Shown here piece by piece: positions 36,333-44,384 of a DNA stretch of 64,000 nt. The notes below the pieces were generated by a model, which did no database searches, was not told the origin of the DNA, and saw nothing but the letters and a program-made list of their open reading frames with translations. Source of the stretch: Castellaniella hirudinis (GTDB taxonomy: Bacteria; Pseudomonadota; Gammaproteobacteria; Burkholderiales; Burkholderiaceae_B); NCBI RefSeq assembly GCF_042651965.1, contig NZ_JBHSDY010000002.1:186001-250000 (forward strand). Reading direction: 5' to 3'. A program made the translations under genes and the position numbers. Each line of letters opens with the position of its first letter. Within the stretch, counting starts at the first letter, position 1.

Positions 36333-38120
36333 TCAGTTGCTGTCGACCTTCAGTTTGCCGTCGTTGATGAGGCTGTTGATGAGCTGGGCTTGCGTGTCGT
36401 CGCCGTGACCCGCCGTCAGATCGACATCGTCGATGACGATACGCTGGTCGTGACTATCCACCACATGCCCCGTTGTACTGACGTCAATGACGGTGGAATG
36501 CCCGTCCTCTCCCTTGGAGATATTCAGGTACTGGGTCAGGTCAGCGTCATCCGTATGGCCTTTCAGCAAGTCGCTGAGATCCAGCGTATTCGTACCTTGG
36601 GCGCCATCGCCTGTGCCGAAATGCACGACACGGTCCTGGGTGGGATCGGTGTGGCGATTCTGGTCGCCCAGGGTCCAGGCGAGGACATCGTCCGTGCTGC
36701 TGCCTTCACGGCCCCGGGATGCCAGGAGACCCGCATCGCGGTGATCACCGGCATCGTCAGGAACGGCCGCGTCCAGACTCGCCAAAGAGGCTTCATGAGG
36801 CTCAGCCGCAGGGGACGGATTCGCATGACTGCCGTGCTGCACGATGGAAACATCATTGCCGATGGAGAAGCTGTCACCGACATTGCCCGCACCGACGACG
36901 ATCCGCGTGATGGAGTGCCCCTCTTCAGCATCGATCTGCAGGCGACCGTTGATCAGGTCCTCCAGTGTGTAATGCTTCACGGCCGCAGGCAGGTCATCCC
37001 CGTCATAAAAGACGGCGATCCGCACGGATTCTGCAGCATCCAGACCAATTATGCTGAAACTCACCTGGGTGATATTCAGCGTGTCGCCGTCCGCCTCCGG
37101 CAGAAATTCCAGTGCCAGTTTTTCACCATACTGGCCGTCATCGTCGGTCCCGGGCGAGTCAGGGGTGTTCTCGATCGACAGGTCATTGAACCAGTCGCCA
37201 CGCCCCTGGTTCATGACGCCGATGCTCCGCAGGTCCTGGCTGATATGAACCATGGCCTGCAAGTCGTCGCCGGGCTGATTATTGACATCGTTCGGTTTGT
37301 CCCAGTAGGAATGGCCTTTGTTGAAGACATCCTCCGGTCCATCGGAACGATCCTTGAACGCCATCAACCGCAACACGACGCCGTCTTGCGGTTTGGTTTT
37401 CAATACATAGTCGTACAGGGTCGTGCCTTTCTCGAAGGTCAGATCGGTCGATGTGCCGCCTTCGTTGCCGCCGCCTTCGTTGCCGCCGCCTTCGTTGCCG
37501 CCGCCTTCGTTGCCGCCGCCTTCGTTGCCGCCGCCTTCGTTGCCGCCGCCTTCGTTGCCGCCGCCTTCGTTGCCGCCGCCTTCGTTGCCGCCTGGAGCGC
37601 CGTCGCTGTCACCAGCGCCGGCCGCAACCGCTTCCGCGCCCGCGACGGCTCCGCCCAACAGGGTGAATTCCGGCGTGTCCACACCCGGACGCGGGTAGGC
37701 CAGGTCCAACGGGGTTACAGGCTCGATGAGGCTGGTCAGGCGCGCGACGGAAGATCCGCCGCCGCCACCGCCGGTCAACACGGCAGCGGTCGGGTCCAGA
37801 ACCGCGAAAGGATCCTGGCCGGCGTCCAGTGCGGCCAGGACTTGAGCCGCGACCGCATCAGCCGGCGCCGCCACGGCATGATCGACCGGCACGGGATCAG
37901 CCTGCGCCAGATCCGCCGTCACCAGCATGTCCGTGTTCTGCCCCAGGATGACCGCCGGAATACCGTCAGCCTGAAGGATGATGGACGCGCCCTCGTCCGT
38001 CAGAATGCGGGCGTCGACGGGCACGCGCATGCCTTCCCGCAACGCGATCAGCGTGCCATCGGAGGTGCGCATCCAGGCTTTGCCTGTGACGTGGAGGATC
38101 TGAATCGTATCGGTAGCCAA
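36333..38120 (-). CDS. Mini LapA-like type I secretion substrate without RTX repeats (595 aa)
   Basis: The protein has the same N-terminal retention module as the two adhesins, with the LapG-type DPTAAV site and a glycine linker, and the same C-terminal secretion signal (QAQLINSLINDGKLKVDSN). Between them are only nine GGNEG repeats and one domain of about 230 aa (FEKGTTLYDYV to NDVSIVQHG). There are no RTX nonapeptides, no VWA and no beta-sandwich array. I choose the TTG at 38120 because it aligns with MATDTV of the paralogues and keeps the same promoter distance; a GTG at 38156 would add 12 residues. It could be a short surface-held protein or a plug that competes for the TolC pore. Confidence 0.85.
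   Translation of the reverse strand: MATDTIQILHVTGKAWMRTSDGTLIALREGMRVPVDARILTDEGASIILQADGIPAVILGQNTDMLVTADLAQADPVPVDHAVAAPADAVAAQVLAALDAGQDPFAVLDPTAAVLTGGGGGGSSVARLTSLIEPVTPLDLAYPRPGVDTPEFTLLGGAVAGAEAVAAGAGDSDGAPGGNEGGGNEGGGNEGGGNEGGGNEGGGNEGGGNEGGGNEGGGNEGGTSTDLTFEKGTTLYDYVLKTKPQDGVVLRLMAFKDRSDGPEDVFNKGHSYWDKPNDVNNQPGDDLQAMVHISQDLRSIGVMNQGRGDWFNDLSIENTPDSPGTDDDGQYGEKLALEFLPEADGDTLNITQVSFSIIGLDAAESVRIAVFYDGDDLPAAVKHYTLEDLINGRLQIDAEEGHSITRIVVGAGNVGDSFSIGNDVSIVQHGSHANPSPAAEPHEASLASLDAAVPDDAGDHRDAGLLASRGREGSSTDDVLAWTLGDQNRHTDPTQDRVVHFGTGDGAQGTNTLDLSDLLKGHTDDADLTQYLNISKGEDGHSTVIDVSTTGHVVDSHDQRIVIDDVDLTAGHGDDTQAQLINSLINDGKLKVDSN
37458..37592. repeat. Nine 15-bp tandem repeats coding for GGNEG
   Basis: The plus strand repeats GCCTTCGTTGCCGCC nine times without a mismatch; the minus strand encodes GGNEG per unit. 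The 15-bp unit keeps the frame, so slippage would change linker length in steps of five residues without breaking the gene. It separates the retention module from the exposed domain. Confidence 0.95.
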
Positions 38121-38192
38121 AGAAATTCCCTGCAAAATGAATGCTTGGTAAACCACCGGGTTGTACCCGACCGTACCGTTTTATAAGGGTTA

Positions 38193-38236
38193 ATACTAAT
38201 AACCTCAGGAAAAACTGCCTATTGGCTGAAACGACA
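38193..38236 (-). promoter_or_regulatory. Promoter of the mini substrate gene, shared architecture
   Basis: The minus strand reads TGTCGTTTCAGCCAATA (38236-38220), 21 bases, then TAGTAT (38198-38193). The box differs at two of 17 positions from those of the giant adhesins, with the same spacing. It follows the terminator of the secretion operon at once, so this gene is probably transcribed on its own. Confidence 0.6.
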
Positions 38237-38270
38237 GGGTAGAAAGCACGATCTCGCGCGCAAAATGAGA

Positions 38271-38291
38271 AGCGCGGGACAAGCCCGCGCT
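38271..38291 (-). terminator. Terminator of the secretion-regulator operon
   Basis: AGCGCGGG, a five-base loop and CCCGCGCT form a perfect 8-bp stem about 30 bp after the LuxR-type stop. The minus strand continues TCTCATTTTG. It separates the T1SS operon from the mini substrate gene. Confidence 0.75.
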
Positions 38292-38320
38292 CCGCATTCC
38301 GTTCACATCCGACACCAAGC

Positions 38321-38968
38321 CTAAACCCCCACGCCCTTCGCCGCTCCCTGGGTTGCAGTCTGGTCGATGCCGTGCACCCGCAGGGCCAGCATCAGGCGGT
38401 CGGTGACGCCCAGTTTCTCGAAGATGGCGGAGATGTGCGCGCGCACGGTGCGTTCGGTGATGCCCAGGACATCGGCGATGGACTGGTTGGAGTGGCCCAG
38501 GGCGACGTAGCGGGCGACGTCGCGTTCGCGCACGGTCAGGTCGCGCGCCCAGTCCTGGTTGGGTTCGGGCACTGCCTGGCCGATCTGGCTGAGCATGCGC
38601 GACAGCATGCTCTTGCCGACCCAGATCTCGCCGCCCATGACGTGGCGCAGGACGCGGTCCAGGCCGGTGAGCGGCATGTAGGCGTGCACATAGCCGGCTG
38701 CGCCGGCGACCAGGGCGCGCCGGCCCTCGGGGTCGCCGGGGTGGCTGCTGGCGACGACGACCTGCAGGCCGGTCGGCACGTCCGGGATGTCGGAACCGGC
38801 CTTGGGCAGCAGGCGGGCGTCCATGACGACCAGCACGCCGCGCCGTCCCCAGGGCGCCAGGTCGGTCAGGCGGTAGCCGCGCGCGGGCGCCCAACCCAGC
38901 CCATCCAGCCCGGCCCAGTGCTGGTACAGCGCATCATCGGCGGTCAACAACAGAACCGGTATCGTCAT
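38321..38968 (-). CDS. LuxR/NarL-type response regulator in the T1SS operon
   Basis: The 215-aa protein has a receiver-like N-terminal domain (1-125) and a LuxR-type helix-turn-helix (about 143-205: LTVRERDVARYVALGHSNQSIADVLGITERTVRAHISAIFEKLGV). An aspartate at VVMDARLL is near the usual phosphorylation site, but the conserved receiver lysine is missing from GAAGYVHAYMP, so the receiver may be degenerate or act without phosphorylation. No sensor kinase gene is nearby. It starts 11 bp after the adaptor gene and is the last gene of the secretion operon. It is the natural candidate to bind the box shared by the three substrate promoters. Confidence 0.85.
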   Translation of the reverse strand: MTIPVLLLTADDALYQHWAGLDGLGWAPARGYRLTDLAPWGRRGVLVVMDARLLPKAGSDIPDVPTGLQVVVASSHPGDPEGRRALVAGAAGYVHAYMPLTGLDRVLRHVMGGEIWVGKSMLSRMLSQIGQAVPEPNQDWARDLTVRERDVARYVALGHSNQSIADVLGITERTVRAHISAIFEKLGVTDRLMLALRVHGIDQTATQGAAKGVGV

Positions 38969-38979
38969 TGCGTATCCTC

Positions 38980-40344
38980 TCAGCGTTCGCGGAAGGCGTT
39001 GGAGTGCGCGCGCAGCACGGGTTTGAGCAGGTACTGCATCAGTGTGCGCTTGCCCGTCAGGATGTGGACTTCGGCCATCATCCCGGGGATGATGGGCCGT
39101 TCGTCACTGCCGACGTAGGCGGTTTCCGTACGGACCTTCACGATGTAATAGGAATTTCCCTTTTCATCGGTGATGGAGTCGGCGCCGATTTCCTCGACGT
39201 GGCCTTGCAGGCCGCCGTAGATGGAGAAATCGTAGGCCGTGAATTTGACCTCGGCCTTTTGTCCCGGATACAGGAAACCGATGTCGCGCGGATTGACCCG
39301 CACTTCGAGCAGCAGGGTGTCGTCCGACGGGACGATTTCCATGATGTCCTTGCCAGGCGTCACCACGCCGCCCACCGTGTTGGCCGTCAGGGTCTTGACG
39401 GTGCCGTTGACCGGCGAACGGATGTTGGACAGGGTCACGCGATCGACCAGGGCGACCTGGCTTTCCAGCAGGGCGGACAGTTTGGCGCGGGCGTCGGACA
39501 GGTCGGTGCGCGCCTGGTTGCGGAAGGTGACCTCGGTTTCGTTCAGCTTGGCCTCGGCCTCTTGGATCGAAGCATGGATCTTGTCGATCTGGGCGGCGGC
39601 GGATTTTTCTTCGCCGCAGAAGCGCGCGACGTCGCGCTGCAGGCGCAGCAAGTCCACCTGGGACACGGCGCCGCTGGACAGCAGCGGCTTGGTCATGGAG
39701 TACTCGCGCGAGGCCAGGGCGCAACTGGTGGCGGCCTGGTCGCGGTTGGCGATGGTGGAGCGCAGTTCCTGCTGGCGCTGATTGAGCTGTTCGCGGGCGA
39801 CTTCCAGGTTGGCCTGCAGTTCTCGGACGCGGGCCTGCCAGACGTTGCGTTCCTGTTCGGCCAGGGCCGGCGCCTGGGCCTGGACGTCCTCGGGCGCCTG
39901 GTAGGGCGTGTCGGTGGCGATGGCTTCGAGGCGGGCGACCTTGGCCTTCAAGGCCAGGGACTCGGCGCGGTTTTCCCCCAGCGACGAGGAATAGCGCGTG
40001 GGGTCGATGCGCAGCAGGACCTGCTCTTTGGCGACCTTGTCACCGGGACGCACCAGGATTTCCTGGACGACGCCGCCGTCCAGGCTCTGGATGACCTGGA
40101 CCTGGCGCGAGGGCACGACCTTGCCTTCGCCGCGCACGACCTCATCGATGTCGGCGGTCGAGGCCCAGGCGATCAGCACGCCCACGGTCAGCAGCGACAT
40201 CCAGATCAGCATGCGCGAGCCGCGCGTGCGCTGCTGGCTGAGCGCCCAGGTGGCGTCGCCGATCATGTCGGCGCGGCCGCCCTCGTGCTTGGGGGCGAAG
40301 GACCGGCGCAGGCTGGAGAGAAAATCGGGCAGCATTCCCATCAT
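38980..40344 (-). CDS. lapC: Type I secretion membrane fusion protein (HlyD/LapC family)
   Basis: This periplasmic adaptor connects the ABC transporter to TolC. The 454-aa protein has one N-terminal transmembrane helix (MLIWMSLLTVGVLIAWAS, about 45-62), a lipoyl-like half (VVPSRQVQVIQSLDGGVVQEI), long coiled-coil helices (about 120-290) and a C-terminal beta domain ending GKRTLMQYLLKPVLRAHSNAF, the type I secretion HlyD signature. The start ATG ATG touches the stop of the ABC gene, and the AGGAG site lies inside that gene, so the two are translationally coupled. Confidence 0.92.
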   Translation of the reverse strand: MMGMLPDFLSSLRRSFAPKHEGGRADMIGDATWALSQQRTRGSRMLIWMSLLTVGVLIAWASTADIDEVVRGEGKVVPSRQVQVIQSLDGGVVQEILVRPGDKVAKEQVLLRIDPTRYSSSLGENRAESLALKAKVARLEAIATDTPYQAPEDVQAQAPALAEQERNVWQARVRELQANLEVAREQLNQRQQELRSTIANRDQAATSCALASREYSMTKPLLSSGAVSQVDLLRLQRDVARFCGEEKSAAAQIDKIHASIQEAEAKLNETEVTFRNQARTDLSDARAKLSALLESQVALVDRVTLSNIRSPVNGTVKTLTANTVGGVVTPGKDIMEIVPSDDTLLLEVRVNPRDIGFLYPGQKAEVKFTAYDFSIYGGLQGHVEEIGADSITDEKGNSYYIVKVRTETAYVGSDERPIIPGMMAEVHILTGKRTLMQYLLKPVLRAHSNAFRER

Positions 40345-42563
40345 CAGCTCCTGCGGGCGCCGCCGATGCGGCCCTGGCGCAGGGCCTCGACCACCTGGGC
40401 CTTGGGACCGTCGGCCACGATACGGCCATGGTCGATGACCATCAGGCGGTCGACCAGGTCCAGCAGAGACGTGCGGTGCGTGACCAGGATCAGGGTCTTG
40501 CCCTCGCTGGCGGCCCGCAGGCGGGTCTTGAGCTGGGCTTCGCTCTGGTGGTCCATATTGCTGCTGGGTTCATCGAGCAGCAGGATCTGTGGATCGTTGA
40601 CCAGGGCGCGAGCGATGGCGATGGACTGGCGCTGGCCACCCGACAGGGAATCGCCGCGCTCGCCGACGATCATGTCGTAGCCTTCGGGATGACTGGCGGC
40701 GAACTCGTCCACGCCGGCCAGTTGGGACGCGCGCAGGACATCTTCGTCCGTGGCGAACGGCGAAGCAATCGTCAGGTTGTGCTTGAGCGTGCCGTAGAAC
40801 AGCACCGGGTCCTGGGGCACGTAGCCGACGGCGCGGCGCACGTCGGCCGGGTCGATCTGGTTCAGGTCGATGCCGTCGATCAGGACGGCGCCGGACGTGG
40901 GCGCATAAAGCTTCAGGATCAGTTTTTCAAGCGTCGTCTTGCCCGAACCGATGCGGCCGATGATGCCGATCTTTTCACCGGGCTGGAAGCGGAAGCTGAC
41001 GTTGTCCAGCGCCGCAAGCGAACTGTTGGGATAGGCGAAGGTGACGCCCTGGAATTCGATGCCGCCCTTGAGCACGGGTCGCGGCATGAAGGAGCGATCC
41101 GCCGGGCGCTCGACCGGCATGCCCATGTAGTTGTCGATGGACTTCAGGGATGCCTTGGCATTGTGGTACTGCATCATCAGGCCGACGACCTGCCCCAGCG
41201 GCGCCAGGCAGCGCCCGGAAATCATCGAGGCCGCGATGATGCCGCCCATGGTCATGCCTTCCTGGACCAGGTAGACGCCCACCACGACCACGGAAATATT
41301 GACCAGTTGCTGGCAGGTCTGCACGAAGCTGACGGTGACCGAGGAGGTCAGCTTGATGTGCGCGCCCAGTTCGGCCAGCCAGCGGGTGGATTCTTCCCAC
41401 ATGCGCTGGGTATGGCTCTGGGCGTTCAGGGCCTTGACGGTTTCCATGCCGTTCAGGGCCTCGATCAGGCCGGCGTTGCGCTGCGCCCCGGCCTGGAAGG
41501 TTTCGAGGGTCATTTTCTCGACCCGTGCCAGGGAGAACAGCGACACGGCCAGGATCACGACGATGGCCACCAGGGGCGGCAGCACCATCCAGGGCGAGAT
41601 CCAGGCCAGCACGGCCAGGAACAGCAGCACGAAGGGCAGGTCCACCAGCGTGGTCAGGCTGGCCGAGGCGATGAAGTCGCGCACGGATTCAAAGGAGCGC
41701 AGGTTCGAGGCAAAGGACCCCACGGACACGGGCCGGCTTTCCATGCGCAGGTCCAGGACCTGTTCCATGATGCGCGAGGACAGCTCGACGTCCACCCGCT
41801 TGCTGGCGATGTCCACGACATAGGCGCGGATCGCGGTCAGCACCAGGTTGAAGACCATGGCCAGGGCGATGCCGATGGTCAGCGCCCACAGCGTTTCGAC
41901 GGCGCTGTTGGGGATGACGCGGTCGTAGATGTTCATCGTGTACAGCGGCATGACCAACGCGAAGATGTTGATCAGCACGGCGGCGGCCACGGCGTCGCGG
42001 TAGAGCTTCCAGTTGCCCAGCATCGCGGCCCAGAACCAGTGGCCGCTGCGCGCCTTCATATGGGCGTCCTGGGTGCGGTCTTCGGTGCGATAGCGCGGCT
42101 GCACGAAACAGGCCAGGCCGGCATATTCGGCTTCCAGTTCGGCGCGCGGGACTTCGACGGGTTCGGCCGCCTCGGGGTAATGCACCAGGTAGTGGTCGCC
42201 GCGCTCCAGGATCAGCACGCAGGCGCGCTGGTTCTTGAGAAACAGGATGGCCGGCATGACGCTGCGCGACCAGTTGCCCAGGGCGCGGCGCACGATGCGG
42301 GCGCTGCACTGGGCGCGGCCGGCGGCGCGGCCCAGCAGGGACGGCGTCAGGCGCTGGTCGACCAGCGGCAGCCCCGAGGACAGTTGCTGGGCGGTGCAGG
42401 GCCGCCCCAGCAGCCGGGTGATCAGGGCCAGGCTGGCCAGCAGGGAATCATCATGCAACTGATGCGGCGTGGCGCCCGGCAGTTCAGGCGCCGGGGCAGC
42501 GCCCAACGGTTGGGAAGCTTCGGGTTGAGCAGCCATGGCGGCAGCGGCATCAGAAGAGGGCAT
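40344..42563 (-). CDS. lapB: Type I secretion ABC transporter with C39-like domain (LapB family)
   Basis: This inner-membrane ATPase drives export of the three LapA-like proteins. The 739-aa protein starts with a C39-like domain (about 30-150) in which the catalytic cysteine of true C39 peptidases is absent (DDSLLASLALI), so it binds but does not cut its substrates. Six membrane helices follow (about 170-450). The nucleotide-binding domain has Walker A 536-544 (GRIGSGKTT), the signature LSGGQ 640-644 and Walker B ILLLDEP 660-666. It overlaps the 73-aa gene by 14 bp and the adaptor gene by one base. Confidence 0.93.
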   Translation of the reverse strand: MPSSDAAAAMAAQPEASQPLGAAPAPELPGATPHQLHDDSLLASLALITRLLGRPCTAQQLSSGLPLVDQRLTPSLLGRAAGRAQCSARIVRRALGNWSRSVMPAILFLKNQRACVLILERGDHYLVHYPEAAEPVEVPRAELEAEYAGLACFVQPRYRTEDRTQDAHMKARSGHWFWAAMLGNWKLYRDAVAAAVLINIFALVMPLYTMNIYDRVIPNSAVETLWALTIGIALAMVFNLVLTAIRAYVVDIASKRVDVELSSRIMEQVLDLRMESRPVSVGSFASNLRSFESVRDFIASASLTTLVDLPFVLLFLAVLAWISPWMVLPPLVAIVVILAVSLFSLARVEKMTLETFQAGAQRNAGLIEALNGMETVKALNAQSHTQRMWEESTRWLAELGAHIKLTSSVTVSFVQTCQQLVNISVVVVGVYLVQEGMTMGGIIAASMISGRCLAPLGQVVGLMMQYHNAKASLKSIDNYMGMPVERPADRSFMPRPVLKGGIEFQGVTFAYPNSSLAALDNVSFRFQPGEKIGIIGRIGSGKTTLEKLILKLYAPTSGAVLIDGIDLNQIDPADVRRAVGYVPQDPVLFYGTLKHNLTIASPFATDEDVLRASQLAGVDEFAASHPEGYDMIVGERGDSLSGGQRQSIAIARALVNDPQILLLDEPSSNMDHQSEAQLKTRLRAASEGKTLILVTHRTSLLDLVDRLMVIDHGRIVADGPKAQVVEALRQGRIGGARRS

Positions 42564-42771
42564 CGTCGTCGGAAATCAGGTTCAGCGCGCCTTGCAGCCG
42601 CTGGCGGGTGCGCTTGCGTTCGGCAAGCTTTTCCAGCGCCTGGGGCGGCAGGTCGGTCAGGCGCAGGGCCCCGTTGGCGATCAATGCGTCGATCAGATCT
42701 TCCAGGACGCGGATGAATCCAGCGTCCAGGTCTGAGAGATCCTGTTTGAAACGATCCTGATCGGAGGCCAT
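42550..42771 (-). CDS. Small conserved-looking protein heading the T1SS operon (73 aa)
   Basis: The product is acidic and helical, starting MASDQDRFKQDLSDLDAGFI and ending LISDDDALF. It matches no family I can name. A clear AGGGGAA ribosome site lies before the ATG at 42771, and its stop overlaps the ABC transporter start by 14 bp, which argues that it is a real, coupled gene. It has no signal peptide, so it should be cytoplasmic. It may contact the C39-like domain or the secretion signal of the substrates. That is inference. Confidence 0.65.
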   Translation of the reverse strand: MASDQDRFKQDLSDLDAGFIRVLEDLIDALIANGALRLTDLPPQALEKLAERKRTRQRLQGALNLISDDDALF

Positions 42772-42878
42772 CGGCGTTCCCCTATGCGGCAGGGAAAGCC
42801 GGGCCGCCGCGACTGCGGCGGGCGACCGGACCTTCACCTTCTGTCCGGGCTGCGAGGCCCGGGCATTGCTTGCTATGA

Positions 42879-42895
42879 CAAAGACAAAGTCTTTG
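42879..42895. other. Inverted repeat just after the tolC-like gene
   Basis: CAAAGAC, AAA, GTCTTTG is a perfect 7-bp dyad beginning five bases after the tolC-like stop. It could be a weak terminator (no clear T-run follows on the minus strand) or an operator for the 73-aa gene. A second GC hairpin (CCGGGC, six bases, GCCCGG) lies just downstream around 42845-42862. Confidence 0.4.
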
Positions 42896-42899
42896 AAAC

Positions 42900-44384
42900 T
42901 TAGTTCCAGCCACTGGCCTTGCCGGGCTTGCCCGCGGGGGCCAGCACGGGCGGCTTGAGGCCGGACTGGTAGTTGACCTGGACGGGCTGCAGGTTGCGGA
43001 GGTCGGACAGCGGCGTCACGCAGGCCTTGAGGATCTCGTCCGGGAATTCGAGCTTGGCGGCTTCGTCAGGCTTTTCCTGGTAGGGGTCGGCCAGACCCAG
43101 CGCCGGCAGCACCTGGTTGGACAGCGCCAGCCAGCGGTATTCGGCCGTACGCAGATCGTAGATCCCGTTGGTGAGCGCGCGCCGGGCATCGAACAGTTCG
43201 TTTTCGGTGTCGAGCAGGTCCAGCAAGGTGCGCTGGCCGATCTTGAATTGTTGCATGTAGGCAACGCGCACTTGGGCGATGTCGCGTTCATGCTGTTGCA
43301 GGAAGGGCATCTGCTGGCGCAGGCGCACGACGTTGTTCCAGGAGATGGCGAGTTCCTGCTGGACGTTGCGGCAGGTGTAATCGCGCACGTCCCGGGCCGC
43401 ATAGGTCTGGGCCGCGGTCTGGCGCACGCGCGCCGTGTCCGCGCCGCCGCGGAACAGGTTGAACGACGCCATCAACTGGACGTTGGAGCTGCGCGTGCTC
43501 TCGTCGTTGGTGTAGGGCGGATCGGAGCGGTCGCGGCCGGTCGCGGCGCGCAATTCCAGCGTGGGGGAGAAGCGGCCCTGCGCCGAAGCCTTGCCGCGTT
43601 CGGCCGCCTGGACCAGCGCCTGTTTCGCCAGCACGGTGGGGCTGACGCGCACGGACTGGGTGAAATCGGTCGGGTTCGTGGGCAGCGAGCCGGCGACGTC
43701 AGGCGCCTCGGCCAGGGTCTCGGCCGGGACCTGTCCGACGACGCGCTGGTAGCGCTGGGTGACGTCGTTCAGGTTGCCCGCGGCCGTCATGAGATTGGTC
43801 TGCGCCAGAGCCAGGCGGGCCTGGGCCTGGACCTCGTCCACCCCACGGCCGACGCCCGAAGAACTGCGCTCGGAGATCTGGCCCAGGATGTCTTTGTGCA
43901 GGTTGTAGTTCTGCTGCGCCAGGTTGACCTGTTCGCGATAGCGCTGGACGTCCAGGTAGGCCTGGACCGCCTGCTGGGCCAGATCGTCGACCGTGGCCTT
44001 CAGGGTGTAGTAGTCGGCCAGCTTTTCAAAGCCCAACTGGCGCACGTCGTTGATCGTGGAAAAACCGTCGAACAGCAACTGGCGCAGGGACAGGCTGTAG
44101 CCGTTGCGGTTCCAGTCGGTGGAGCCGTTGTTGCTGGTGCTGCCCCGGTATTCACGACCCGTCCAGCCCTGCAGATTGACTTCGGGCAGCAAGGCGCCGC
44201 GGCGGACCTTCTGGCCTTCGAGGCCGGACTGGAAGTTGTGGAATTGCGCGCCGACCTCGGGATTGTGGAGGACGGCCGTCTCGACCGCCTGGGTCAGCGT
44301 GGCATTGTCGGCAAAGGCTGCGGGGGCGAATACAACGGCAAGCGCCGTCCAAAGGACAGACAACGTCGTTTTATGGCTGGTCAT
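42900..44384 (-). CDS. lapE: TolC-family outer membrane efflux protein of the T1SS
   Basis: This is the outer-membrane channel through which the adhesins leave and in which their retention module would lodge. The 494-aa protein, started at the ATG of 44384 with an AGGAG site, has a signal peptide (about 1-26, ending AAFA) and the two OEP repeats of TolC proteins: AVLHNPEVGAQFHNFQSG and, in the second half, a repeat with VAYMQQFKIGQRTLLDLLDTENELFDARRAL. The frame stays open upstream but lacks signal-peptide logic. It precedes the other secretion genes by about 130 bp on the same strand. Confidence 0.92.
   Translation of the reverse strand: MTSHKTTLSVLWTALAVVFAPAAFADNATLTQAVETAVLHNPEVGAQFHNFQSGLEGQKVRRGALLPEVNLQGWTGREYRGSTSNNGSTDWNRNGYSLSLRQLLFDGFSTINDVRQLGFEKLADYYTLKATVDDLAQQAVQAYLDVQRYREQVNLAQQNYNLHKDILGQISERSSSGVGRGVDEVQAQARLALAQTNLMTAAGNLNDVTQRYQRVVGQVPAETLAEAPDVAGSLPTNPTDFTQSVRVSPTVLAKQALVQAAERGKASAQGRFSPTLELRAATGRDRSDPPYTNDESTRSSNVQLMASFNLFRGGADTARVRQTAAQTYAARDVRDYTCRNVQQELAISWNNVVRLRQQMPFLQQHERDIAQVRVAYMQQFKIGQRTLLDLLDTENELFDARRALTNGIYDLRTAEYRWLALSNQVLPALGLADPYQEKPDEAAKLEFPDEILKACVTPLSDLRNLQPVQVNYQSGLKPPVLAPAGKPGKASGWN

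Noticed and set aside
37458..37592. CRISPR-like array
   Set aside because: Units are contiguous 15-mers with no spacers, inside a coding frame.
37423..37698. LPPPS-repeat protein on the plus strand
   Set aside because: It is only the antisense reading of the nine GGNEG repeats.
38121..38156. GTG start at 38156 for the mini substrate
   Set aside because: The 12 extra residues have no counterpart in the two paralogues, and the promoter-to-start distance fits the TTG at 38120 better.
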